A stretch of 64,000 nucleotides of DNA. It comes from Rachycentron canadum (taxonomy: Eukaryota > Chordata > Actinopteri > Carangiformes > Rachycentridae). Both the position numbers and the translations under genes were made by a program. Where the stretch lies: positions 21,486,518 through 21,550,517 of the forward strand of contig CM076655.1 in NCBI GenBank assembly GCA_038496675.1, in the 5' to 3' direction. A model generated the notes under the pieces. It worked only from the letters and a program-made list of their open reading frames with translations. It did no database searches and was not told the origin of the DNA. The first letter of the stretch is position 1. Each line of letters opens with the position of its first letter. This document shows positions 23,690 to 36,506 of the stretch, one piece after another.

Positions 23690-24735
23690 AATGACGCACT
23701 GTGGCATATATCATTACCTGGAATGGCATGAATCATCTTTCAAATTTCGTATTTCCCGACTTAGTCTTTCTCAGCTCGTTGACATTAAGATCCGTCTCAG
23801 GTCACTGCGAAAAGACAAAAACATGAAAGCAAAGAGGAGAAGATTCTCGTCACCATGCATAGCTCCATTTTCTTCTTCATTGGTCGGATGTGTTTTCTTA
23901 TTGATGAGGCTGACATTCTCCTCAGTAATGGAGCCTGTGGTGAGCTTGCAAAAGCTGTATGGGAGCGTTGAATGCTTAAAATCAATGGTGTTGTCCCGTC
24001 AGCCGAAGCACTTAACCCCACCCTCTCATGTATTGTCATACTGTAACATTATTATCATCATCGTTATGCAAGGGATCCACAGACAATCATTACTGTGCAC
24101 AGCAGCAGCAAAAACAAGAGCCCACAGTGGCCCCGGCTCACAAATGGACAATAACATTTGACAAAGAGCTGCAACAAATGAGCTGTGAAGGCCAAGCCTC
24201 TCACCTGTCAACATGTGACACTTAAAACAGTAATTTGTTCCCCTCGGGGGCTGTACTCTTCAAGGTATTGAATTTCCCTCTGGACTGCAGATTATTCAGC
24301 TATCACCTAGACAGAAAGCAATATCCTTAAAAGACAGCTTAATGCGAAGCCAGGAACGACACTTTTGGGCTTGAGCTGATAAAAACAAATTTGAGAAGAG
24401 AAAAAAAAGAATCACATTTACTTTACAAGACGTATGTTAAGATTTTTGCGCTGTCTGTGCGTCAAGATTTGTTAAAGTGTAATAAAGATCCAGCCTGAGA
24501 TATTCAGTGAATAACATTTCATAGCTGTCAGCGTCATATGACTCATAATGCCTTAATCTTTTATGCATATTTCCTCTTAAAACAACATAACGTCCATGAA
24601 CAGGCCCTCTTTTGTCGTCGGTGAATGTCAACATCCCTGTTATCCCATCAGTTCCCTCTGCCTGAAACCTTAAACCGCCAAACACCTGTTCTTTTGTGTG
24701 AGCTGGCATTTTACAGCAGGGTTTCTCAGACATGC
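23690..24735. other. Unique-looking block with long ORFs on both strands
   Basis: A plus-strand ORF of 156 codons (23,691-24,161) and a minus-strand ORF of 98 codons (24,437-24,733) lie here. The minus one contains ITGMLTFTDDKRGPVHGRYV and looks more protein-like than most ORFs in the window, but I do not recognise it and no splice or promoter evidence supports it. The block is unique rather than repeat-derived. It may be a run of conserved non-coding sequence. Confidence 0.2.
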
Positions 24736-24739
24736 AGTG

Positions 24740-25275
24740 GAGCCTCTCTCCTCGCTCTCACTCCACCCTCTCATTTGCTTCATCACACTCTCTCCCTCTC
24801 ACTCTCTTCTTCCCTATTACAGCCCCCCTCCCTCCCTCCCTGTCTCTCTCTCTCTTATGATGCCCCTTTTACTTGCTATTGTCATGTCTCTCTGTCTCCC
24901 CAGCTCTATTTGCTACATCTCTCCTCTTCCTTCCACATCTCTCTATATCTTTTAGACCTTTTCGGTCCCCGTTATTCATTTTTTTCTGCCTTTTCTCCCT
25001 TCATTTCCTGTATCCTCATTTTTACAAAGAGTCTCAGACCACTGTTTGACTCAGTACTCTCTCTTTCTCTGAATCTTTCTCTCTTACTTCTTCACCTTCC
25101 CCATTTTGTAACACCCTCTTCTCTCGTTCTTCCTTTCTCTGCCACTCACACCTTGGCATTGAACTCCTCTCTTTGTTACTGACTGTCTTCTTCCCTTTCT
25201 GCCTCCATGTCTGTTATTCTTTCTTTTTCTCTAGCAACACTCTTCTCTCCTTCTTTTCTTCAATCTTCTGCTCTT
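24740..25275 (+). repeat. Long polypyrimidine (CT-rich) tract
   Basis: About 530 bases strongly biased to C and T on the plus strand, with short (TC)n stretches. A 185-codon ORF through it is a low-complexity Ser/Leu/Pro artefact. It is followed within 50 bases by a Tc1 remnant. Confidence 0.8.
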
Positions 25276-25317
25276 TGTGGTTTCATTTACACCACAAAGG
25301 TAAACACATATATATCT

Positions 25318-25572
25318 GAGTCCAAAACCATGGTTATTATAATAATATTCAGCTGTAAGAGCCTTCACTTTTGGAAAGGCTCAAGACTTTGGATCCTGGC
25401 TACAGAGATTCAGATTCAGGTCCAACAGTGATTTTGGGCCATAAGGCTTGGCTCGGCGTTAAAGTTCATCTGAAAGATGTTGGATGGGGTTGATGCCATC
25501 TGGTCAAGTTCTTTTACACCAAACTCTAAAAACCATTTCTTTCTGGACCTGGCTCCTCCTGCACCTCCTCGA
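25318..25572 (-). mobile_element. Internally deleted Tc1-like transposon fragment (second family), copy 1
   Basis: The order AGTCCAAAACCATGG, CAGCTGTAAGAGCCTTCACTT, GATGTTGGATGGGGTTGA, GGTCAAGTTCTTTTACACC and CATTTCTTTCTGGACCTGGC matches the 3' part of a common fish Tc1 family read antisense. Read on the minus strand this is the C-terminal part of its transposase, badly decayed. It shares order and orientation with the copy at 57,800-58,230. No terminal inverted repeat is visible at its right edge. Confidence 0.75.
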
Positions 25573-25574
25573 AA

Positions 25575-28158
25575 CAGCAAATAAACAGTTGGACAAACAA
25601 AGTTAAGAGCGCACTATTGACGATATTAGTTATGCTGTAGCATTTCCTTCACTTGGAACTAGGGTGTACTGTAGAGAGCGCTGTATGTAGACAAGGATGT
25701 CCTCGTGAGCTGCCTCTCCATGGGCATGAGTTAGTCAGCTTTAATTATGTTGTGCTATTTTGGTCCCCCTTGGAAGAAAGGCTCAAAACAAAGCCATGTC
25801 TTGAGCTAAACTGTCTGACTCAATGTTAAAGTGAATTATCTGTGGTTTGGAGTTTGGTCCCAACTTTCAGATACCAGCCTTATTTCACACAGCTGAGATA
25901 TTTCCTTCATATTAAAAACTTTCCATTGGGGAACAGTGGTGGGCTGTTATTGTGAAGCAGCAGGAAATGTAATTTATTTATCACTAGAGCCACAGAAGCC
26001 TTGTTAGCTGTGCTATTCATCAGTAATTGGTTATGGACAGTGAGCTGTTTGATGAGCTGCAGACTACTGCATCCAACCTCCAACACATCATCAAGGTGAA
26101 CACATTGTGGTCGTGGTAACTCACAGCTCTGCTGGGCTCAAGTATCCCCACTCATACTGAAAGACACTAATAGCACCGTATCTCTTTAACCCTTCTGCTT
26201 TATCCCTGTTATTACTACTCTCTCTCTTCTCATTCTAACATCACATTTCTTCATCTCCTTTTTTCTTTGTAGGAATATGCCGTTCTCCTTCTCTTTGTGC
26301 CTGTCTCTGGCACTTACACCCACTACTCTCTCTTTCTCTACCAACTCTTCTATCCCTGGTTGTATGAAAGATGAGGTAAAAGAAAGAAAAAAAAAACCCT
26401 CTAACCCGTCCCTCATCTTCTTTCTTTTTTTTTTTTGAAAGCTCGCCTTTGTGGAGCTGCCGGGAGCAGCTCCAGTGTCTCCAACCGCAGCCAGGGCTCT
26501 TTTCATCGGGAGGGGTTTGAAATCTAACTGACCCTATTCATGCACTGCCAGGCCTTTGCTTGTGCTCATGCTACATAATACGAGGCAATGCAGTGACTGG
26601 GGAATGTGAGTTATTTAGTGAAGGGGGAGACAACAGTAGAAGAAGAGCACAGAGGGGATTTGGATCAAATCAACAGGAGGCAATTTAAAATGTAGAATTT
26701 TACAAGTACTCCTCAAGGCTCCTTTTCTTGGTCATTACCTGTTGGTCATTATTCAGTAACTATACAGTATAGCAGTCTGAAGTTTTTAGTGAGACTTTGC
26801 TTCCCATCTGAAGTTTTAAAATGGTCCTTCAGAGGCCCTTTTTTCATCTTGATGACATCTTGCTTAGCCACCATGCTGTGGTCTTTTTCCTCTGCTCTTC
26901 CCATAGATCCACTGTCAGTCAAACGGTCTGTGCAGCACCAGGGTGCCTTTCACATCGGATCACTTGATAAAAAAAATGGATTTTCAGTAGATAGTGCTCT
27001 TTTCTTGAGATATGACAGTGATCACTGCTCATGCTCCCCAGTTGTTCCTCCTGTTTAACTGTGTGTTTCAAACAAGAACAGAACAGAAACTCATCTTCCC
27101 CACATGCCTGATTTTTCTGTGGTGTCCAGTTTCATGGTGGTATGAGTCGACCAGAAGCTGATGGCAGTATGTGCAAAGCCTGAGGTAATGGCATTAGAAA
27201 CTCATGGTGTCCTAAAAAATAATAAGCAGCACTGCTTGTCCCTCTTTATCAGCCATCTCGGCTGCTGGTATCGTAAATTTGATCACACTTAAAGAGAACT
27301 TTATCAGTGCTCCGCAGAGCTCTATCAGCCTGCAGACAAAAAGATTTAACCTTCAACTTCTGAAAGTAATCTGAGAGAAATCACTCGCTCTATAGTTACC
27401 TAAAAAAATAAGCCTGTCAAATGTGTTATTGATAAAACCTAATAAACCAAAAAATGATCCCTGCTGAAAAACTAAATGAAATAAAACCTAGATCATGATT
27501 TCACTTATTTTATCATCTCAGATCTTGTAGAATATTCTTATATTAACTAACATATTAACTTTACAGTGACCTAAAAGGACCTATGTGAAAATTGAGCTAT
27601 TGCTACATAGCTAAAGTTAGCATTACCAGCTGTTTACTTACCAGTCTGGTAGATACTATGTGAGTTCTGCCTCAAATTTCACCAAGAGCTGCCTCCAGTG
27701 GTGGGAAGCAACGCCCTTGTTAACGCTTGTCTCAATCACGTCCTTTCCACTGAAATTGGGATGCTAACCATCTAACATCACTTTCCAATAGCACCTCGTC
27801 GCAGCCCCCAGTCAGCATTATAACCTCTCAAGACAATGATGACTGAAGCTCTTGTGAAGGGACAATCTCCACCACCGGCTCCTTGGATTCTCCTGTGTAA
27901 TTTTTATTGAAACTACAAATTTCAAAAATACTTCTTTAATGTTACAGTATTGTATTTATATCTTGTGACTTTTCTTACATTTATACTTTTCATTTACCAG
28001 CACATTTACAGCACATTCCCCCGTAGCTACTAAAAAGTCTGTTTATGATATTTTTCTCTCATATCTTCCAGAATATCTGTATAATTTTCTTGGGACTGTG
28101 CACTTGTGCCTCCAATTCAGAGACCTTCCAGATAACAGGGAAAGAAAATAAAATATTT

Positions 28159-28160
<2 letters not shown>
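25575..28160. other. Intergenic or intronic DNA; CT-rich patches
   Basis: CT-rich block at about 26,190-26,345 with a TTTTTTCTTTGTAG acceptor-like sequence at 26,259-26,272 and no exon recognisable after it. The stretch 27,540-27,900, with TACATAGCTAAAGTTAGCAT and GATGCTAACCATCTAACATC, resembles a diverged percomorph repeat. Otherwise nothing recognised. Confidence 0.5.
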
Positions 28161-28161
<1 letters not shown>

Positions 28162-28205
<44 letters not shown>

Positions 28206-28230
28206 ACACGCACACACACGCAGACACACA
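28162..28230. repeat. (AC)n microsatellite, compound
   Basis: Nineteen uninterrupted AC units to 28,199, then imperfect CACACG/CAGACA units to about 28,230. Confidence 0.95.
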
Positions 28231-28649
28231 TCAGGATCACACCCACAACCATCTAAGCAAAGTCTCAATAGTTTATCCAAAGAATTTATAAGCTGTGCTG
28301 CAGAACACAAATAGATATTATCAAAGCAACATAACAAGACTGAACGGTACAAAGGTTTTCTTTTTCAAACAGGCGCTTTAGGCAACTTTCAGCTCAACAC
28401 ACACTGTGGGCAGATTTGGTCATTTTGTTGATGCAATCTCTGTAGAACTTAAATGATTCAGTGACTCGAGGCCCGAGTGTTTAGAGCTGTATGTAAAAGC
28501 TTTTGTGAGCTTGTTGTGGATGTAATTACTGTTGTGTTAGAGCAGTCGGTCACAAAGAGAAAAAACAAACATGACACACGAAAATGGGGCAGATTATTCC
28601 CCTAAACTCTAAAAAAGGATCCACTCAGGTGCCACTTGAAGTTCAGGCA

Positions 28650-29360
28650 CCAGATGCATAAAACTCTGTGTGAATTCATCACCTGAACTATGTTTACGCA
28701 GAAAACCAGAAGTGTGCATCTGCCCTCTTTTTGTCTGTGTTATAAAGACGTCCATACGCATTTAGTAATTGGGTGGGCCTCATTTCCACTCCCACAATTA
28801 GCCATAAATGGATGTAAACACTCCTATAATCCATAATCGCAAACAAAAACACTATCTGTGCAACAGGCAGTTTTCAGGCACAAAAAGATGTCATCAATCC
28901 TTGTTCAGATTACAAAGCTCATCAATAAACTTTAGGACAATAACACAAACTGTAAAGTCCTGTTTACCTCTTCACTTCATTTGTCAGGACTAGAGACGTC
29001 TTAATCAGGACAGATGCCTTACAATAAATGATACAATACTAAACAACACCAAAGGAAACACTGAGCACACAGACACAATGTTTTGCATTCACGAACTGTC
29101 AAATAGCATTTACTGTATAATCAACAAAACCTATAATGATAATAATGAATGCAGCTTAGTGAAGTCAGCTATTTTGTTTTATGTTAAATTCCACAATTGC
29201 TCTTAATCTTGCATTTTCATTTCACTGTATCTAACTTGGCTCACTATGAAAAAAAAAAAAATGTGTACACATGGTCCAAATCGTACATGTTCATATATAT
29301 CCATTAATGTGCAGAAAATGGCGTGGATTTTGTGCATAGGCATAATTTGGACACATCTGG
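28650..29360. mobile_element. Possible Harbinger-like MITE, heavily diverged
   Basis: The left boundary reads CCAGATGCATAAAACTCTGTG and the right boundary, inverted, begins CCAGATGTGTCCAAATTATGC. Between them are GTTTACGCAGAA, CCATACGCATTTAGTAATTGG and GTGGGCCTCATTTC, phrases I associate with a fish Harbinger-type MITE that is rich in GTGCGTA words. No transposase. Boundaries and family are tentative. Confidence 0.35.
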
Positions 29361-32330
29361 ACCCAGAGCCATGTCTCTATGGCAGCAAAGAGCTTCGTCA
29401 AAGAGAGATTATACATTAATTAAGTCATTCCCAACTAAAACTCACCAACTGTAAGGAGAAAATTATACTCAGAGATGACGGGGCCTTTAAGAAGTTACTG
29501 AAAAACCCTTGTTATCCTCAGCTAGAGGACAAAATCCCTTTTTGTCTGCTTCCCTTTAGTCCACTCTCCCTCCATCCTGGTGAAATGATGTGAGGCAACA
29601 GTCAAGTCGTATTGTTTGTTTCTGTTTTAGTCCTAATTTCCGCCGCCTGGACAGTTTTTATCAGCAGTTTATTAGGTTCCACCGATTCAAAGCTCCGTGA
29701 TAGAAAATAAAACTTTACTGGAGAAAAGAAGCTGCAACTTCATCATTATGATATGCTCATATTCACATTCTCCCGAGCGTTAAAGCTCCAGTGTATTTTT
29801 AAATGAAACAATACTTTTAAATTTACTGGCAGGACTCACATAACAAGTAGTGGGACCATAATATGTTAATATATTTAAAATAATACATTTAAATTGTATT
29901 TTGTCAGAAGAATGATAATAACACCAGCACTTCTAGTGTCCCACACCCTGATAAAGCAATATAGAGATGTGTCTTTTCATAATGTACTATTATTTATTCA
30001 AGACTTTTTATTTTTACGATCCACCTGAGAATCTGGAATGATTTTTTTATGCCTCATAGTACCTGAGGATGAAGAAGAGATATGTTTTGCTCCTTGAATT
30101 TCTGTATCAAAGCCAAAGTCTGTTCCAGTCTCTGGAGGCCATTAGAAGAGCTGTGCTTATTCAGCTGTGCTGCTTCTTGGTGTGGTCACATACTCAAAGT
30201 GTTATGTTTGCATGGTGAGTCACATTGAATCGATTGTGTGAATGAGGACACACCAATGAACTTGCAGATCACTAATGTTACTTATCTACCTTTGCAGAGA
30301 CTGAGTCACCCCTGTTAGGATTGATTTCAGAGCCGCTCGGGTGGTGATATGTTGTTGTCACAGACAGTGTACATTAAAATTTGTCATCTGCTCACTTGGC
30401 AGACCACAACACCCACCTCATACCTCATTTGTCTTCCTTGTAAAGCAGTTGTGAGCAGGTGATGATAACATCACATCACATCACAGCTTATTTCAGTGAT
30501 ACTGGCAACGTGTCACTTTTTATCCCAACGTTTCTTAACCACGGTTTGTCTTAAACAGCGTAATCAAAATCTCAACGCTACCTCTGGTGTTTAATTGATC
30601 CCAGTGGATTTTCAAGTCTTCCTGCTAATTTTTTGAGTCTGAACAAAAGACGGTAACAAATTGGCGGTTGATCTTCTTAGATTAGCACGTGGTGAACTCA
30701 CACTAAACAAAAAAGGTATTTAGTCTCCACTTTGGGACATAAAACATACAATGAACAAAAAGGTAGGAATTCTGCAACTTGTTATGACACCACGGTGATA
30801 TTCTGCACAAAATCTGTTAATCTCAATATCAGCAGTAACAGCTCACCTCCTGTGGACTTGAATTCAGTTCCATTAGATTTCAGTGGTGACAGAGAATAAA
30901 AGTCCAAACATTCATACAAAGTTCTCAAACCACCTGTAATCTACTTCTGTGTCGTCCTTTACAACCGATTTGTTGATTGACAGGAAATTAATCAGCAACA
31001 TTTCTGAGAAGAGATCATCATTCAGCTAAATTATCTGGTTCCACTGTCTCCAGCATGAGGATTTGCTGCTTTTCTCTGTTTTATATAACTGTAAACTGAA
31101 TGTCTTTAGTTTTATTACTCTTGGTTGGGCAAAACAACATGTAATCTGAGACTCTAGGTAACTGTGACAAACACTTTTTGCTATTTTATGACAATTTTAT
31201 GGCTCAATCAATTAAAAAACAGCTAAATTAATGGATAATAAAAAAAGAACTATGCTAGTTGCAGCTCTTACATCCTTCATATCTGCAGTATTGTTACTGA
31301 AAAAAACATATTTTGGTGGAGTGTTGCAGGGAGAAAAGAGGGAGAAATATGCAATCTGTCTCTCTCACCACGAGGCCACACTGAGTAAATGTGCAAAATG
31401 TGCTTGTGTCAATACAGACAAGCCTAATGGTCTGTGTGTTTAAACTCCTCAATGGGATGACACTGGGGCTTTGGTGGGTTATAATGGGAACACCAATGTG
31501 TGAAATATGTTTTGCAAAGGAAGCAGGCGAGTGATGCAGCAAAGGGCCACCGTTTGGCACTAAGTCGAGAGAGTCAGCAATAAAAAGAGGACAAAAGTAA
31601 ACAAGCCTCTGACATTCAGTTTTGGCCGTCGCACCCATGAGCAAGAGACGCCTTCCAAAAGTTGGGCAGAGAGCTTGGCCTCGCCGAGCAGGAAGAAGAC
31701 CTTTACTGTACTTGTTGTCTGCAAATAACTGGATTTATCTGACTTAATTGTAACAGTGACTAAGTTACAGCAAAGTCCTGAGTTGACAAAATAATGACCT
31801 CTGATATCCTGGAAGCATTTCAGCAAGAGTTTAACAATAAATATAATAAAGATTCCTCATATACAGTTAATCACAGAAACAGTTCAGCTTGAGGGGAGTA
31901 ATATAGACCCTCATCTGTTTCTTTATTTTTCTGGAGAGTAATTTTGAGCCTTAATGAGAAAAAATCTTCTTTATCTAAAAATGTCTGTATCTATATGTGA
32001 ATTAAATTGGTATCCAAACATCTACAAACACTGTTTTTTTCAAGGCACAATAGACACAAGGTCCTGTGAACTCCCCTTTTAACCATATTTTCATGGGTTT
32101 CATTTTTGTATTCTCCACATGCAAACACATTATTTTGCTTCGCCAGCAAGGCCACGGACAGAGGACCGTCTGAAGACAAATTATTTCTGTAGAAGGTTTC
32201 GATCTTGATATGGCATTTGCTTGATAATGGTAAGTTGGGGCAGAAATATATCAAACTTGAAATGTGAAAAAAGAAAACTGCAGAAACTGGCACTGTTATT
32301 GGTTTAATATTCAGTGAAAAAAAATGTAAA
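29361..32330. other. Intergenic or intronic DNA, nothing recognised
   Basis: AT-rich unique-looking sequence. ORFs up to 116 codons on either strand show no recognisable motif. No RNA gene identified. Confidence 0.55.
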
Positions 32331-32334
32331 TTAT

Positions 32335-32960
32335 GTCATGTCGAGTGGGAGTTCTGTGGTCGAGCTTTAATGTGAATTATTATTCCGAGAGCCCATTCAT
32401 TTCGTTTCAGTCTTTTAGACAAATGTCAAAAGAAGTCATTGCTCCTGACAGCAGAAATATTAACAGCAAGTGGTGTGGAAGTCGCAAACTATGAATAAAA
32501 CATTACGTGTCGTGTTTGACAATTCCATCACTGCTAATAAAACCATGGGCGTGCTGGGCTTTTGCCAATCATCACAGTGACAACATTAATTGAAATGGCA
32601 ACATAATTAAAAATCCAATTAATCATGCAGCTTTAATGGTCAGAATTTTTTTATTTTTTTATTTTTTTTAAAAAAAGGAAGAAGAAGAAAAAAACTGGAT
32701 TGACCTTCAAAATTGAATTTGCTCTAAAAAAAAAAAATTGATATATAAATATTTTGGTCCTTTCAAATTAATTAGAGAGGTACATCGTTTGTGCCCAGAG
32801 ACAATCGTGTAAACATTAATTTGGGGTTGAATGGTTTGTGGCCGACCAGCCAATTTAATTATGCACAGTCATTTAGAGATAAGGCCATTACTGGCAGTTA
32901 CTGTATGTAATTTGATGCAGGTGATTGCAAAAGAGCTTAAGGGTAAATATTGAGTAAATG
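32335..32960. other. Homeodomain-motif-dense segment, candidate conserved element
   Basis: Multiple TAAT/ATTA cores occur in close succession, for example AACATAATTAAAAATCC, CCAATTAATCATGCAGC and GCTTTAATGG within 32,599-32,640, then CCAATTTAATTATGCACAG at 32,850-32,868. The segment has no usable ORF and no repeat signature apart from a T/A-rich interruption at about 32,645-32,695. The texture is typical of developmental enhancers in vertebrate gene deserts, but conservation is untested. Confidence 0.35.
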
Positions 32961-34892
32961 CTAAAAATAGCCACGAAAAACAAGCAAAAAAAAAAAAATT
33001 CAGCCATGAGTTGCTTTTTCACATTAAATCTCTCGCCTTTGAAGATCAAAACATGTCAAATAAAATCAACAAAATGAAGTTTAGAATCATTGAAAACTGC
33101 ATCTATCCCTTGCTGTTCAAAAACAAATAAAAAACATTAGTTTTATATCCCCCAGCAGCAGGAACATGGGTATCGTGTTGATCCATCTGATCGATCACTC
33201 GGAGGTGTGGGAATAAGTCTAATCCCATCTTTTCCCCCTGACATCGACCTCTGGGACCTGTCGTGATCCTGTTTCCAGGATGAGCCCGACTCATGTGCCA
33301 CTGACACACAAACCGTTTGAGCTCAGCACACATCCCAGGAAAAACTCATCCGGACACATTCAGCCACAACAGTGTCACGCTCGGATTGGCTCTGTGAGCA
33401 CTGTCATGGCCTGTTGAGCACGAAGAGGAGTTTTGGGTGGCAAGGGCTGTGAAAAAAAAGGAGGGGGGGTTGGGTTTGTTAAAATGCTCTTCAGTGTATT
33501 GACCGTCTTTTAGCGTTTTCTCATATGCACAGACATTCATATCCAAAGAATTAGGTCTGGACATTGTCCATATCATCTACTGGAAATAGTCAGTTTGGTT
33601 TAGGTGAGAGGATGGGTGGGGGGCACCTGTGTAGAAAGGTCAGAAGGCAGTGTTTTGTTTAAAGTACATCATAGATGGTGGATAAATCTTGTCTCACTAG
33701 TTAACAATGTCATGTACAAATACAATTTGCATTTGACCAATAGGATCAGGAAAAAAAGGACGAATCAATACATACAGAAGGTTTTTCTTATTCTTCGTCA
33801 TCTTCTTCTTCTCTATTTTCTATTTTCAATGTAAAAAAAGAAGGTACATGTCTAGATAAGCTCAGCATTGCAGTGCATGTGTGAGAATATTATTTCTTGC
33901 TCTCAATATCACCCTGCGTTCTGAATGTGATAAGCAGCTGTGATCAACAATACTACTAATCAGAACTACAGTGAAGGGGGGGTATTTGTCATCACTTTGT
34001 GAATCTCAACACCGATTTATGTGTCACTTTGCCTGGTGATTGCTCCATTGTATATTTCCCTCTGCACATGGGAGATGAAGACTGTAGTCGAGCACGGTGG
34101 CCAAATCACTATGCACGTCTGCTGAACTCAAGAATCATCCCTTTTATGTCAAAAAAGCTGACCGCCTTCTTATCCTGCAGACACTTCAGAAAAGCAAACA
34201 ATCGGGTCCAGGAATAGCAGAGGTATTGTTGCGTCCCCACGTTTCTCATAAGGGCCCTCCCCTCCTCCTTCCCTCCCTCCTGAGTTTCAATCCAGACCTG
34301 AATGAGGCCCAAACAAAGAGGAGCTGTCAGTGGTCTGCTAGATGTGGTGGATTAAGCAGAGAAATGAAGACCTGTCGTAGACCTCAGCCAAATAGACTCC
34401 CTGTATCTAAGAGGCAGTGGCAAGGAGCCACATTTCTTTCATGACAGGCCTTTAATGAGCTCTAATTAAATATCCATGGGCTCAGCGATTGTCCAGGGGT
34501 AAGAGGTGGATCGCTGGCCACCTAAGACCAGAATAACACAAAACAGGAGAGATAAACTCTGAACAGACAACCTGCTGCAGCCACCCTGTCGTTCATTTGT
34601 ATGTTTTAACCAGTGGTGTCATGGTAAATGGAAATAAATGAATTTGGTTTCGCTATTGTACGATTAACATAAACCAAGCAAGACACTGGGTTGAGAGCAT
34701 AACCACTCTCACAACACAGCTACAGTTATAAAACACGTATATAGACCTTTTTATGTCTTATGTAAAGCAATTTGAATTGCATTGTTTTTAAATGTGCTAT
34801 ACAAATTACCTAAACGCTTTTCCTTGCCTCACCTAATTGCACGGGTGATTTGCCTGACGCAGTTGTCGAAACAATTCACTCTGAACCACAAA
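32961..34892. other. Intergenic or intronic DNA; one motif-rich patch
   Basis: Nothing recognised as coding. The patch 34,440-34,560 (CCTTTAATGAGCTCTAATTA then ATATCCATGGGC) is unique and TAAT-rich. The 33,170-33,430 stretch has moderately raised CpG. Confidence 0.5.
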
Positions 34893-35270
34893 TGTCAACC
34901 TGTGTGTGGTACTAGAGGAAAAGTCTGGGAATCACTAATGTCATTACAGTTCATCCTCTGGGAGCCATGAAAGTCTGTACCTAAATTTGTACCAATACGT
35001 CAAGTAGATGTAGCAATATTTTACTGAATAAGTGAAATATCTGCTGTGCTGGTGGTGCTAGAGGAGAAAGCAGGAATCATCCACTGGGCACAATGGATGT
35101 CTTTACCAAATTTCAAGACAATCCATCCAATAGTTCACAGATATTTCACAAAGAGCCAAAAATATCAGCGTCATGGTTGTGCTTCACCAAAGTCAGTGTA
35201 TGAGCCATCTGCACCAACTATGTGGCAATCCGCCCAATGGTTTTGACATATTTTATTCTGCAAAGTATAA
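34893..35270 (-). repeat. Percomorph interspersed repeat, copy 2 (opposite orientation to 8.5 kb copy)
   Basis: Two consecutive related units. The first holds GTACTAGAGGAAAAGTCTGG, TTCATCCTCTGGGAGCCATG and AAAGTCTGTACC (34,909-34,982). The second holds GGTGCTAGAGGAGAAAGC, TTTACCAAATTTCAAGACA and ATCCATCCAATAGTTCAC (35,054-35,140). Compared with 8,456-8,740 it reads in the opposite direction. Confidence 0.75.
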
Positions 35271-36466
35271 ACCTAAACCAAGATTGAAATATATCCAGAC
35301 AAAACACACGCACTTCATAAAATCTTCAATCTCAAACGTTATTTAATTTTGGCTGATCCTCTTATCCAGTTTGTGCTTGTAAATGTAAATGTTCGGCTCC
35401 ACCAAAATAAAAATGAAAATAGTTTTATTGGATTTAAATGAGATGGCAGCAAGTATGGCGTGCCATAGTTGCCAAAGTGTCTGAAAAGTGGGTTTTCAGT
35501 CTGGAGTATGAGTAGTGTGAAACTGGGGCTGTATTTCAGAAACTTTCTTACTTGTACATGAACTGTTAGGGTTAGGTCCTGAATTTGGAAAAAACCTATT
35601 ACAGAATGTTCTAAGTCAGTGGTGCTGTGCTAACTTAAGACATGGAAAGTGAGTTACACAAACTTCCTAACCTCTAAAAAGCTTTCCAAAAACTTGTTTA
35701 ATCCACATGATGGCTCTTTTATTGCTTTTACACAAACAACAAAATGGCAACAGGTGGAACTTGTCCATTGAGAAGCTTGCGTCAAACCCTAACAATGTGT
35801 TACAGATGCATAATACAGGTTTCTCGAGGCCATGATCTTGTAGTTAGGTGAGCAACTACACAACCGACCAGCTTTGGAGAAGGTGAGAGGGTGACTTTTC
35901 TGGTTGTGGTGCAACTGACTGCTGCTAATGAAGATCTTCACAGTGAAGTGGCCATTTTCTTTTACATTTCATTGAGAAAAATTGCCAGGCGAGATGAGAA
36001 AAATCGCATTGGTTGGTGGGATAAAAGCTAATAATCAGTGTTGTACTGAGCATTTGGGATTTCCTATCCAAAGAAAATGATAGGATGAAGTAAGATGGGA
36101 TTCCTAACAGGCAGAAGGAAAGAAGGACGTGCAGAAAGATAGACACAAGTGAGATTTTATTATTTAGTCATAGGATCATTTTGGTCTGACAAACTGTAAA
36201 ATATTTTTGAGAATCTGTCCAAAAACTGCAGTGGTTGCAAACGTTGAGCTCCACAGTTCCTGCACCGCCTTCAAACAAAACAGTCTCCACTCAAGGTCAC
36301 ACTACTGGCTCGTTTGACAAATATGTGGCCTGAAAATGTTCATACACACACATTCACCCCCATGCACAGATATACTGTGCAACACAGACAACAGCTGTTA
36401 AGTAGAACATACAGTGCTACTCCTGAGTGTCTGCCTGAGTGTGCATACAAGTTCAGTCACACTTAT

Positions 36467-36468
<2 letters not shown>

Positions 36469-36502
<34 letters not shown>
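36469..36502. repeat. (CA)n microsatellite
   Basis: Seventeen uninterrupted CA units. Confidence 0.95.

Positions 36503-36506
<4 letters not shown>

Noticed and set aside
24625..25182. 185-codon ORF, the longest without N on the plus strand
   Set aside because: Runs through a CT-rich low-complexity tract; the protein is Ser/Leu/Pro repeats with no domain.
28162..28230. CRISPR-like periodicity
   Set aside because: Simple AC dinucleotide microsatellite in a vertebrate genome, no spacers.
32645..32695. T-run/A-run hairpin as a possible RNA gene
   Set aside because: Low-complexity T then A tracts pair trivially; no conserved stem.
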